Source: Pleurotus ostreatus/Saccharomyces cerevisiae fusant (lineage: Eukaryota; Opisthokonta). From it: 18,681 nt of DNA. Below are positions 1-9,008 of the stretch, piece after piece (within the stretch, counting starts at the first letter, position 1; every line of letters starts with the position of its first letter). The notes below the pieces were generated by a model. It ran no database searches and was not told the DNA's origin. It saw only the letters and a program-made list of their open reading frames with translations. The position numbers and the translations under genes were made by a program. The DNA lies in NCBI GenBank assembly GCA_024196135.1, contig JAMQCK010000635.1:1-18681 (forward strand), written 5' to 3'.

Positions 1-470
1 TATCAGAAGTGGATGCAAGGAGCGACCGACGGGTAGGGAGGTTGCGGATAGCAGGAGCGTCGGCGATGATGATCGAATACAACCCAGCGGTTGGATGGCA
101 GCAGCAAGGGGGATAAGGCAAGCAGCAGACCCGGTACAAAGCCCCGGGCAAGGGCCTCAGAGGCCCCCTCAGCCGGGCAGGTGGCGGGGGGGCTGGCGCG
201 CCCAGCGGCAACGCCGAACACAGACACGGACCGAAGGCGACAACGCACGGACTAAAGAGTGTATAGTGTGACTACTCAGTATATAAAGCGTGAGCGCGTG
301 ACGTGACCGAGTGACTGCTAGAGTCGAGCTGTACATAATACCTACAACTCGTGACAGTAGCCAGCCCAAAAGACGCTGTATCGTGAGTCTGTCTCTGCTA
401 CTTATATATATATATTGCTCGGCTAGGCAAGCATTACTTTACAGTTAGTCGAGGGCGAGCGAATGATCGT
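1..470. other. Left edge without a convincing gene; TATA-rich tracts
   Basis: I see no recognisable coding region here. A minus-strand open frame runs from an ATG at 248 to the left edge, with a TATA-like tract at about 281-290 some 35 bases upstream of it, so the promoter or 5' leader of a gene lying off the left edge is possible. Its composition (Pro, Ser and Arg rich) looks like a chance frame in GC-rich DNA. A second alternating T/A tract lies at about 399-415. No tRNA or known repeat family was recognised. Confidence 0.4.
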
Positions 471-488
471 TCCATCCCGAAGTTCAAC

Positions 489-2360
489 ATGAATCGTGAC
501 CGGGCGTTTCCGTTGCATCACGTGCAGGTCCCGGCGGCGCCGGCAATTCATTCAGTCCGGCGTTCAAAGCTTGGTCTTGACGTTCACTCCGACACTGCTC
601 GACGTGAACGGCGTCTCTACTGTCAATATCCCCCTTGGCAGACAATAGCAGCCCTCGAAGTCCGTGTACACCGGCCACGAGCTGAACGACGCGCTCCGCT
701 CCGCTTTCAACGCCTTTCAGCGCTGTTCGACTGCTCAAACTTGTCAAGGTCTCCGTTTGGGTCGCAATGCGTCTCTGATGCACTGCAATCGTCCAACGGC
801 TTGCCATGGATACACTCAGCAGGACCAGAAGTCTTCGAGGAACACACAACAATGCTAAGTAAGCATGTGACCTTTACTAGGCTTGGTCAGTTCCGAGTTC
901 GCGTAAGTTTGCGCGTGCCACAAATGGGACCAGCGCCTATGCACTTGCGAAGCACCCGCAAGCGCCTACGGAACTCTGTCCGTCGATGCTGCGCGTGCTC
1001 TAACATCCCTTACACAACTCTGAATGCACCGTCGTTGCGCTCAAGTATAGACGACCCGCGTAAATCGAGCGCAGTTTTCCCCTTTGCCAACGTGAGTCCC
1101 TATAGTTTCACCCCTCAGGCGCTCCCGCGCGCCAATCTCTCTGCATTCACAAACGGATAAACACTGATCCATGCTCTACAGTCGCTGTGGACGAGGGACT
1201 GAGCCTTTGAGGTTATCAATTAGTGGCTATGCGGGGCGGACAAGGTCGCGCGCTCGAGCAGCCGCCAGCGAACGTCATGGAAGGGAGCCTGAAGTTGATC
1301 GAGGTAGATGGAGGTCCTATAGTCCATCGCTGCTACTGTCGAGCCTACTCTTCATGAAACCGCTGTCGCCGCTGCGGACGACGTTCTCAGCGCTTCGGTG
1401 CTGTGTTGAGTTGACGGCGAGTCCACTGACGATCGTCCCCCCGCTATGACATGCGTCTAACCTACCTATCTAGCGGCCGGGCGATTCGAACGGCGTCTAG
1501 TCAGAAGAACTCGGCGTGTCGCTGAATCCCCCATCCCGCCATTTGCCACGAGATCATGCTACATCATTTTCGTCCCACTAAACCTCGCAATCAAGGTTTA
1601 CGAAGATACGTTGCTCGTTGGAGTCTTTGAAGGGATCAAAATTCCACTCCCAAAATTGGATGGAACTACCGCGTCTACTGCTTGTTCGTGGTCAGCTGCG
1701 GCGGCATTCGAATGGCTTTCGGGGCCGCCCTCTGCATTTATATTCCCGCGCGACGGCTCTTTCAGTTGAGAGCTCAGCTGCTAAGTGCGATGTTGGGTGC
1801 GTGTTGTATGTCCGGACTGACCAGCTCATCAGGTCGCATCACAACACTCAACTTCCTCAATCGCCTCGTCACCTAAGCTGATCGCATTGCAGGGCGCCGC
1901 ACCTCGACTGGTGGTCCGCCTGTGCGATGGGTCTCCCATCCGAATTACCGCTGCCGAACGCGCCGCTTCACGTGCCATTCGTCTTTTCGAGCAATACATC
2001 GCGAGTTCGGTCCTGATTTTCAGCTTCTGGGTCAGCATCACCCGCTGTATTCAGTAATATCAGCATTTTAGAGAGTTCCCCTATGATACGGTAACGCGGC
2101 TCGCGCGTATCTCAGTACGCCACATTGAATTTTCACGATCTCCTAATTCGCTTTGACACAACGCACTTAGGGACTTTATTGAGATATTATAGCCTTAGTT
2201 GCTGTGCTTTGTCGGCGCTAGCTTTTGATCAAGAGAGGTGCCCTCGGATTCATCATTGTGTCTTCATTCCAGCAACGCAGCTCAAGCCCAAATATCATCC
2301 GGATTCCCCGGTGTCTATACCGCTATCACGTCTCAGCCTATTAAATATACGTCTATCCCA
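489..2360 (+). pseudogene. Decayed coding relics in copy A, family not recognised
   Basis: Several short protein-like stretches lie in different plus-strand frames and cannot be joined without breaks. Near 664 a frame reads VYTGHELNDALRSAF; copy B has VYIGNSLDETFSAF at the equivalent place (from about 13565), with mostly conservative changes, so the ancestor probably coded in this frame. Near 1600-1740 a frame includes LLVGVFEGIKIPLPKLDG and matches a frame in copy B near 14390. Near 1890-2030 there is a stretch containing RLVVRLCDGSPIRITAAERA. A 223-codon frame at 489-1160 is open, but it conflicts with the conserved frame and is probably fortuitous. I do not recognise the family, and a diverged multi-exon gene remains an alternative. 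Confidence 0.45.
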
Positions 2361-2589
2361 ACTATATGCCCCTCGCACAGCCGCTGCCTCTGCAGAAATG
2401 CGACGCCTTCACCGCTCGTCTTTTCCGGACCGACTGCCCACCCTTCGAGCCCGACTGCAGCATCTCTTGTTTCGAAGCTTGGGCGTTCCGAGCTCGACTG
2501 CTGCATAGGCCTGTCAGGCTGCAAATCTTGCGTCGATACTTTTTTGCCTGCAGCAGTACACGATCTCGAGTGTTGCTGCTCTCCGATGG

Positions 2590-2597
2590 TATAAAGG
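2590..2597 (+). promoter_or_regulatory. TATA box of dsRBD gene, copy A
   Basis: TATAAAGG lies 128 bases upstream of the ATG of the copy A dsRBD gene. A TATA box is found at the equivalent place in copy B (14999). The stretch just upstream, GCCTGCAGCAGT followed by a partly conserved tract, is also shared, which supports a common promoter. Confidence 0.6.
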
Positions 2598-2717
2598 ATG
2601 TCGTTCCTCCCCTTGCTCAGCATCGAACCCAGCTAGTTCTACATCAAGCTCAGCGACGTTCACATCCGAAGCGTACAACATCGCCTGAGTCCACAAGATC
2701 ACCCATAATCAAGAGCC

Positions 2718-3036
2718 ATGCCTGCCCCTCAGCAAACTTCGCAGCGTAAGTCCTCCTGTCTCTCAACAGTCGAAACTCGCCAATGATGCGTCCTATCAGA
2801 CTGGAAGACCAGACTGCACAACCTCATGCGCGGAAATGGATGGCCAGACGCTATCCCAGAATATTATCAAGGCGGCAATTCGAGTAGGCCTGTTTGGCTA
2901 TGTATCATACGCTGTGCGTATCGATATCGTGTATATTTTGTTTTTGCTTACTGAACATACTCCAGACCAAGGCGCAGAGTTCGGACGCGGCGAGGCGCAG
3001 GCCAACATCGTGCTTTTGGCCAAGAACTTCGGGTAG
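2718..3036 (+). CDS. Small single-domain dsRBD protein, copy A (eroded C-terminus)
   Basis: Proposed exons are 2718-2745, 2800-2913 and 2966-3036, giving 70 aa. The introns have GTAAGT and GTGCGT donors and CAG acceptors. The first intron (54 nt) and second exon (114 nt) have exactly the lengths found in copy B at 15109, and the phases agree. Residues 10-18 (HWKTRLHNL) correspond to the first helix of a double-stranded-RNA-binding domain, and VWLCIIRYQGAEFGRG (41-56) to its central strands. After this, copy B has the basic STKGAAAELAAKRAFEEL helix, but copy A has only EAQANIVLLAKNFG and stops. The basic residues that normally contact dsRNA at the start of helix 2 are missing, and an alignment needs a small deletion. 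It is either a decaying copy or a protein that no longer binds RNA in the usual way. No partner or pathway can be read from the sequence. Confidence 0.6.
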
Positions 3037-3568
3037 TTTTGGGCCGCCCGGAAGCTTGTAGCTACCATGGAGGCTGGCGGGAGCCTTTCGAGCGTCTTCC
3101 CAGGTGCACGGCAGGTTTCGGCAGCGGCTGGAAGGTCCGTCAAAGGGTCGGAGGCTCCTTGAAAGGTAAGGAAAGTTTGTCGGTCAATTTGGAAGGGATG
3201 CCAAAGCCTCGTCGTGCCGTCGAGGGATGCACAAATTATTTCATCCTCCTTGGTATATTGTAGCCAGCCTGCCGTCGCCATGACAGGTTGCGCCGCCGTG
3301 CGGGATATGCGGACCGAGAAAGTCGAACCAGTCATGTGACGCAGGCTCTTGACGAGGTGACGACGTTCTGCAATTCCGCGCATGAAATAAGAAGGGAAGA
3401 GGGTAGATTTACATCGTGAGACGACTAATGTACCGTATGAATATGCCTGCTAGCTCGGGAAATGCGAAATGCAACTACACGAAGGCAAAATAAGTCAGCA
3501 AGATTTCTAGGCGGGAATTACAAACACCAACCGTCGTGTTGAGCATCTGAGTCCCTCCGAAGCGTGTA
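3037..3568. other. Spacer between dsRBD copy A and the transposase 3' end
   Basis: I see no convincing gene. A minus-strand frame (3383 down to 2898, 161 codons) contains ICASLDGTTRLWHP, which superficially resembles part of a WD40 repeat, but there is only one such unit and the frame runs over the dsRBD exon on the other strand. The Plavaka element's left terminus should lie somewhere here. I could not find an inverted-repeat partner by eye. Confidence 0.4.
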
Positions 3569-6500
3569 TTAAAGAGCTGCGTACCCATCTTCGAGGTCTG
3601 AGTCCTCCTCTATGTCGTCCTGCTGCTCAGTGGGCTGGCGGCTCTCCTCCTCGTCGGAATTCCAAAATTCATCGTCAAACTCATCTGGTAGCGCGTGCGG
3701 AGCGACCTCGTGTGAGTCCTCTGGGTCGATATCCTGCCGTGTTACCCGCGCTGTGGGCGCGCTCTCCATCTCCTCATCGTCGGTGGCGCCCTCATCCTCC
3801 GATTCAGCATACACCTCCCGGTCTTCGAGGAAGATCTGTGTCGCATGTGCGACCCCCTTGTGCCCTATTCCACCTCCGCGATAGCGCATGAACATATCAC
3901 GATCAGCAAACCTGACAAGCGTGAGTAGAGGGAGTATATGACGAGGAAATGCTCACATATTAACATAATAGCGGGAGTAGTCTGTGTCCACATCGTCGTC
4001 GCGGCCGGGACGCGCCAGAGACGAAGGTGGCAACAACTCCTTCGTCAGCCCGAGGGAGAAGGCAGGGATCAGGTGCGAGGCACGAACAACTTCAGCAGGA
4101 TTAATGAAGTTGAAGGCATCAGCACCATTCCCGGGCACGAAGCCTATACGATGGAGGCGTCGCTCTGCCCAGCCGCTGCGGTGAGCATTGTCGAAGTTGT
4201 ACCATCGGACCCAAAGGATAGGCACGGAGACAGGAGCGCGACAAGGGGAAGGACCGGACTCGTCGAGTACATTGACGTGAAAGATCCCGAGGACGCGGGC
4301 GTACCAGAACGGATGAGTATCGTCATTGCGGGACAGTACGTGGATGTCGGAGTGGAAGGAGGGGTTGATCACGTCTTGCGCGCGTCTCATGTCGTACGTT
4401 GTATAGTTGATTCTTAGGCACTTGTGGATATAGAGGCGGCTCTTGACAATCTCGATGTTGCTTCGCTCCTTCGTGGAGAAGGAATCACCGTCCGCCGGTT
4501 GCTTGCCCAGGCGCTCGAGAACATGAGTGTTCAGTCTTGAGGAGAAGTCCTGTTCAGGCCCGTCAGAAGCGGTGTAAAGCATAGGAGATGATGTCCATCA
4601 CCTTGGCTGCAGGATCCCGCAGCGCGCGCTTGCGCTCAAAGTCATAGACATCGACCCAGACCTTCTCGGAGGTGGCCATGTCATGATGGACGGTCGGGGA
4701 AGAGCATGCCAGCGACTCGCTCTCGTCAAGTCGATTATTGTCTTGCTGACGCGAGAAGATTGAGGTCAAGGAAGAGCGAAGGCGTTCGACGAGCCCTTCA
4801 CGTTGTACGTGCTTCGAAATGCCGGAGGCGTAATCCTTCTTGCTCGTCCGATCTGCAAACCTCTTCACTCGACGATGCTCCATCTCCCCCTATCAGTAAA
4901 TTAGGATCATATGCAGAAAGAGTTGTAGTAATTCATACCGTCTGAGTCGTGTAGTTGTCGGTAGTACCGAGGCGTCGTATGTCGGGAACGTAGTATGGCA
5001 TCGAATGATACTTGAAAGTATTCAGGTTGAACTCCTTGTATTGAGGACCTTTGTCGAGCGTTGCTGTTGCTGAATCCTCGGCAGGCTCCCTCTGCTTACA
5101 CTTACTCCTTTTTGAGGTTGCAGTTGCGCGTCGCGCTCGCGCTGCCGTCTCGCGAGGAAGCTCTCGTGTCCTGAACAAACTGCAGACCTTGTCTTTGAAG
5201 CGTCGCATCAGCTTGCCCAGCAGGCTCGTGTTGGTGTCCATCTCGTCCAGGGTGACGTCTGTGTGAAGCCGGAGCTTTGCTTGAGCGTGCCAGACCGCAA
5301 GAATGAAGAGCAAATCGAGTACGATGGTGTTGGCGCCGCTGGGAAGCAGACATTCAAAAGCAGGGATAGCGCACTGCAGGAAGGCGTCAATGCGTCGCCC
5401 AATGGTCCTCAAAAGTTAGGAGGACGGACCTGGAGATAGTCCTCATAGTCGCGAGCAGCGACCTGCTTCAGTTCCGACACGTTCTTCTTAATCTTTCGGA
5501 TCGTATCGCGACCAAACGACGGGACTCTGCGATAACTGAGAGCTGTAGTTAGACGCTTCGATTACAAGAGACAAGCGGGAGTATCGCACCGCCGATTTAG
5601 CTCTTCCACAGCGCCTTGTCCCTTCGCCTGTAGTAGACGGAGGAGGTGAATAAAGGTCGCCTTCCACACACCGAGCTCGAACTCGTGCATCAGGTCGACC
5701 ACAAACAGGCCGAAGTAGTTCATTCCAGAGCCAAGGAACTTCCACGAGAAGGTATTCTGACGAGATTTAGCTACGATCTGAGAGTATACAATACACTTAC
5801 ACGCTGGGGAGTCTCCGACACTTCACCCAATATCTTCTCGACCGCCTTGCTGTTGACGCTCGCGCCGTCTTGGAAGATGACACCGCGGGCTTCCTCGACG
5901 TTATCCTGCCGCTCGACAGTGTCGGTGCGAGCGCCAGCTTCGCGTCGTCGTTTGTCGCGTGCGGTTCCCATCTCCTCGAACTTCGACTTTGCCGTCTTGC
6001 ACCGATGACAACCGCACAGTGCGAGCGACTTGATAGAGGCCAGGAGCACTCTACTGAACGTCAGTATCAGGAGCTGGAAGTTATAAAGGTTCGTACTTCT
6101 CAGGGTAGTCTGCAGAATAAGCAAAAAAGCGGGGGAACACACGGCGATAGATGTTATCCAGGCACTGCAGGATGATGCCGTGCTCATATGCGTGCATAAA
6201 CTCCTCATCGAGGAGCATATCCCAGATCGCGTGGATGAGTTCACGCTTGAGGAACGTTGCAGTGGCCGCCGAAGGGTTCCTGTCGAAGGCCTCGAAGTAT
6301 ATATCTTGCCAGTTATCTGGGAGCTGCTGCAGAGATGAGAGGGGCGTCAATCGACAAAAGCTGACGTACCGTGGGCATATAAGCGACATGATGCGCTGCA
6401 AAAGAGGAAAGTTTTGACCGAGCGTACTTGGATTGGTTGCCGAACCACAAGTAGATCGGCCAGAGCGAGGCGCTTCCGAATTGTGCGAGAGCAGTAGCGT

Positions 6501-7995
6501 CAGAGTAGAGGAATATGGCAGCGATGACAGACTCGATATGGCGCAAATTGGAAGGTGTGCTTTCTTCAAAGGGCACGGACTGCACCTTCTCGTGCTCTTC
6601 GAGCATCGCGTCGGAGGTGTAGCACTCGCCGTGCAGCCGGGTAGAGCTTCCGCTAGGTCCAGGTATATGTATGGAGCGGAAGGGAAAGAGGTGGAATGAT
6701 TTAGCCGAGGGCAGCTGGAAGGCGTTGCGTATAACGCTGAGAAGCGGACGATAGAGGACGCCGGGCACCTCAAGGGTGGGAGCTGCGTCCTCGCTGTGCT
6801 GATGCGTCCGCTCGCAAGGTAACTTGAGCTTGACAGTCTCGCGTCGCCAGCCATCCTTGATCTCCGGATTCTGATTATGCTTGTCCATGCGCTCGAGCTC
6901 CTTCTCCGCACTGAAACCGGCCAGGTCGGTCAAGCGAAAGTCGGGTTGCAGCAGGACATCGCATACGAGATCGTTGAGTAGCTTGATGGACAGTCCGCCT
7001 CGAGCACTGTAGAACCACCGCATCAGACGGAAGACCGTTGCGTTCTTGAAAGGTGCGAAGGTCCCGCCCTTCTCAGGGTCATTGAAGAAAGCAGGAACCT
7101 TGTCCGCTTCGGGCTTTGGTAGACCGGCGCCATCGCAAGCCTCCTCCGCACTGATCTCCTCATCAGGAACGAAAGTGGGGATCTGCGAGTAGTCTCGTCG
7201 TACACCAAACTGGTTGACATCGAAGCTGAACCATCCCGTCTTTTTGTACTCGGCAAACTTCTCCGCGCGCTCGCTGAGTGGCATTCCTGCATCTACCTCC
7301 AATTGATACTCCTTCGCGAGCTCTTCTTCGATGATATTCCGCGGCGACTGAAGAGATCGAGCTGTCAGAGGGGACGAGGTGTTGGGCCGCGGAGACTGAG
7401 GAGGGATTGGCGCTGGTGCTGGAGATGGAGAGCGCTGCGGGGTTGGGAGTATCGGGAACACGCTCTCTATGCGCTCCGTCGGCAGGAAATCGTTGTATTT
7501 CGCTGGGAATTTGCGCCGTCGTCCGGAACGAGTAGGCTCAAGCACGCGCTCCGGCTCTTGAATAGGTGGCGGCGGTGGCGGTGGAGGAGGAGGCGGGGAT
7601 GGCGGACGGGAGGGTGGCGGCACGTGCGGTTCGGCAGTAGTCGTTTCAGATGACGCTGGTGCAGCTGGTACACTTCCACCTCCTGTACGACGGCGCTTAC
7701 GAGGCGGCGGAGGATCCGATGGTTTTGCTTTACAGGTTCTTGTATTATAGTGTCGACTTGCCGCCTGTTGTGTTGGAAACGCTTGACCGCATCGCACGCA
7801 TCGTGGTTTGTAAACGGATGTAGATGCGGAAAGGAGAGGCTCCGGTCGCGGAAACACTACGGGCTCATGAGATCTTGGATGACTCGCGCAAGAAAGGGTA
7901 TCATACAACTTGAGCTCTTCGCCTTGGCACCGCCACGTAGAACAAGGCGCACATGGAGAACAGATGCATCCGTTATTCCAGCATCGCGAAGACAT
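3569..7995 (-). CDS. Plavaka-family (KDZ superfamily) transposase, apparently intact
   Basis: Exons on the minus strand: 7995-6370, 6323-6097, 6053-5801, 5756-5590, 5535-5430, 5373-4939, 4889-4602, 4549-3957, 3911-3569. They join without a frameshift or internal stop into 1345 aa. A C2HC zinc finger (C66-x2-C69-x12-H82-x5-C88) is followed by a basic PRKRRR tract and a long proline run. Motifs that I recognise from Plavaka proteins are YSDATALAQFGSASLWPIY (about 497), WFGNQSKY, HHVAYMPT, the Cys-rich CGCHRC, VVDLMHEFELGVWK (about 721), ARDYEDYLQCAIPAFE, GEMEHRRVKRF (about 939), YTTYDMRRAQD and the C-terminal FADRDMFMRYRGGGIGH followed by an acidic tail. The family is thought to be a DDE-type DNA transposase; acidic residues in the SDAT, VDLMHE and GEMEH motifs are candidates for the catalytic set. 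The ATG at 7995 is the only upstream Met in frame and lies inside the neighbouring ubiquitin-like exon, so the true start is uncertain. First-intron acceptor choice (6324 or 6327) changes one residue. Confidence 0.9.
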
Positions 7996-8824
7996 TGACG
8001 AGCGGCAAGAGGACGCCAGCCGTGGTTTGGATACAATACTTCGAAGCTGAGAGCACGCGAACTCGGCAAACGGCGCTCCCTGCGGAGTTGCTCAATGATG
8101 TCGTCTGTAACGCCGGTTTGCGATATCTCTGGACTTCAGTGAGCGTATTTTCTAGCCAAAATTCATCGACATACCGACTGGATGCAGATGCATCGACGGC
8201 CCATTGATAAGGACCGTCATCGGCCGTACGAGTCGATTCCGTGAAGTGAGGGGGATTATATGTCGTGCCCGTGCCTCAATAGCTGCTGGGCGAAGAAGAG
8301 ATCGCATTCCTGATAGCAATTGACATCGAGTAGGGTCCATTGAGAGCGGACTCACCTAGCAGGATTCCCGAGAGGGTCATTGGGACGACCAAGGGCAAGC
8401 ACGCCCAATATATGCACGTTGATTGGAAGTGCGCGCCAGCGAGAGCGAGAGCGAGAAGGAGTGTTGACTGCAGCACCATTATTCTCGACATGATACGCGT
8501 AGCCCTGTCGTATGATTGCGCCTTGAAGCCGTTGAAAGCGATTCCAGTGAACCTCGACATTCGATATGCTGTCCATTCCGGGCGGTAGGCGCGACGGAAG
8601 CGAAAAACCATTGGAAGCAGGCGAAGGGAGAGAGATGATAGAAGCAAATTTTCCATGGATAAGCCGTCGGAGACGAAGCAGAATAAATTGAAGGCGCCAA
8701 GAAGGAGAGCAAAGATTATGAGAAGGAGACATGATACACAGTCATACTGGCGCCGGACAGCCTCTTGCTTGCGTACTGCCCATGCTTTGGCCCTCGACAC
8801 TGCCCTTTTGAAGAGGCGCGGCAT
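7857..8824 (-). CDS. Membrane protein with C-terminal ubiquitin-like domain (LRGG)
   Basis: Exons 8824-8356, 8309-8175 and 8128-7857 give 291 aa. Both introns are 46 nt (donors GTGAGT and GTATGT, CAG acceptors). The N-terminal half is basic and then hydrophobic, with likely membrane segments at about 29-51, 114-133 and 136-157 and a weaker one at 58-75. From about residue 187 the sequence fits a ubiquitin-like fold. The best part is GWRPLAARQCLRDAGITDASVLHVRLVLRGG (238-268, in two stretches: GWRPL, then LRDAGITDASVLHVRLVLRGG), which parallels the end of ubiquitin, including the LRGG that conjugating enzymes use. A 23-residue tail follows the Gly-Gly, so a protease would have to expose it. I know of no characterised protein with this arrangement. 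The gene is divergent from the DUF6698-like gene, and its last 139 bases overlap the modelled transposase start in another frame. An alternative is that the membrane part and the ubiquitin-like part belong to different transcripts. Confidence 0.6.
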
Positions 8825-9008
8825 GGCTACAGGCGCGGGCGGTGGCGTGGGACAAGGACTTGAACGCGACTTAGACGCGACGCGGACGTGAGTTGGCCGG
8901 GCCGAGATGTCGCGGTCACATGATACTTCCCGTCCAAACACGTATATACATCTCGTCCTTTATAAAGACCTTCATGCCCTCGGTCGCATCTTTCCATCTC
9001 CTCCCATC
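8825..9008. promoter_or_regulatory. Compact bidirectional promoter
   Basis: Only 184 bases separate the ATGs of two divergent genes. TATAAAG at 8961-8967 is 48 bases upstream of the plus-strand ATG (9009). A TATATA tract at about 8943-8949 reads as a TATA element on either strand and could serve the minus-strand gene. The tract GTCACATGAT at about 8915-8924 could be a factor site, but this is not established. Confidence 0.5.
8961..8967 (+). promoter_or_regulatory. TATA box of the DUF6698-like gene
   Basis: TATAAAG lies 48 bases before the ATG at 9009, leaving a short 5' leader of roughly 15-20 bases if initiation occurs about 30 bases downstream. The spacing supports 9009 as the start rather than a later Met. 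Confidence 0.55.

Larger units (their letters stand above)
470..3036 (+). repeat. Segmental duplication, copy A (diverged, direct)
   Basis: This block is collinear with 13337-15440 on the same strand. Shared anchors in the same order (A / B) are: a conserved NRD-coding stretch near 489 / 13380; a tract ATATCCCCCTT at 626 / 13532 followed by AGACAATAGCAG at 640 / 13546; GAAACCG-TGTCGC at 1356 / 14121; a stretch around ACTACCGCG at 1665 / 14420; a stretch at 2369 / 14812; TATA boxes at 2590 / 14999; and a three-exon dsRBD gene with the same intron positions. Spacing differs by indels, so copy A is about 400 bp longer. Similarity is patchy, which points to an old duplication. It appears to stop at the end of the dsRBD gene, because I see no similarity beyond 3036 / 15440. 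Confidence 0.75.

Noticed and set aside
3..248. Minus frame at the left edge as a secreted protein
   Set aside because: It has a low-complexity GC-rich composition, no clear signal peptide or domain, and the frame is cut by the window edge.
489..1160. 223-codon plus frame as an intact gene
   Set aside because: Comparison with copy B shows conservation in a different frame (near 664), and the encoded sequence has no recognisable domain.
2898..3383. 161-codon minus frame with one WD40-like stretch
   Set aside because: WD40 proteins need several repeats. Only one weak unit is seen, and part of the frame is opposite a supported dsRBD exon.
7555..7620. GGC/GGA-rich simple repeat as a separate repeat feature
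   Set aside because: It encodes the in-frame proline run of the transposase linker.
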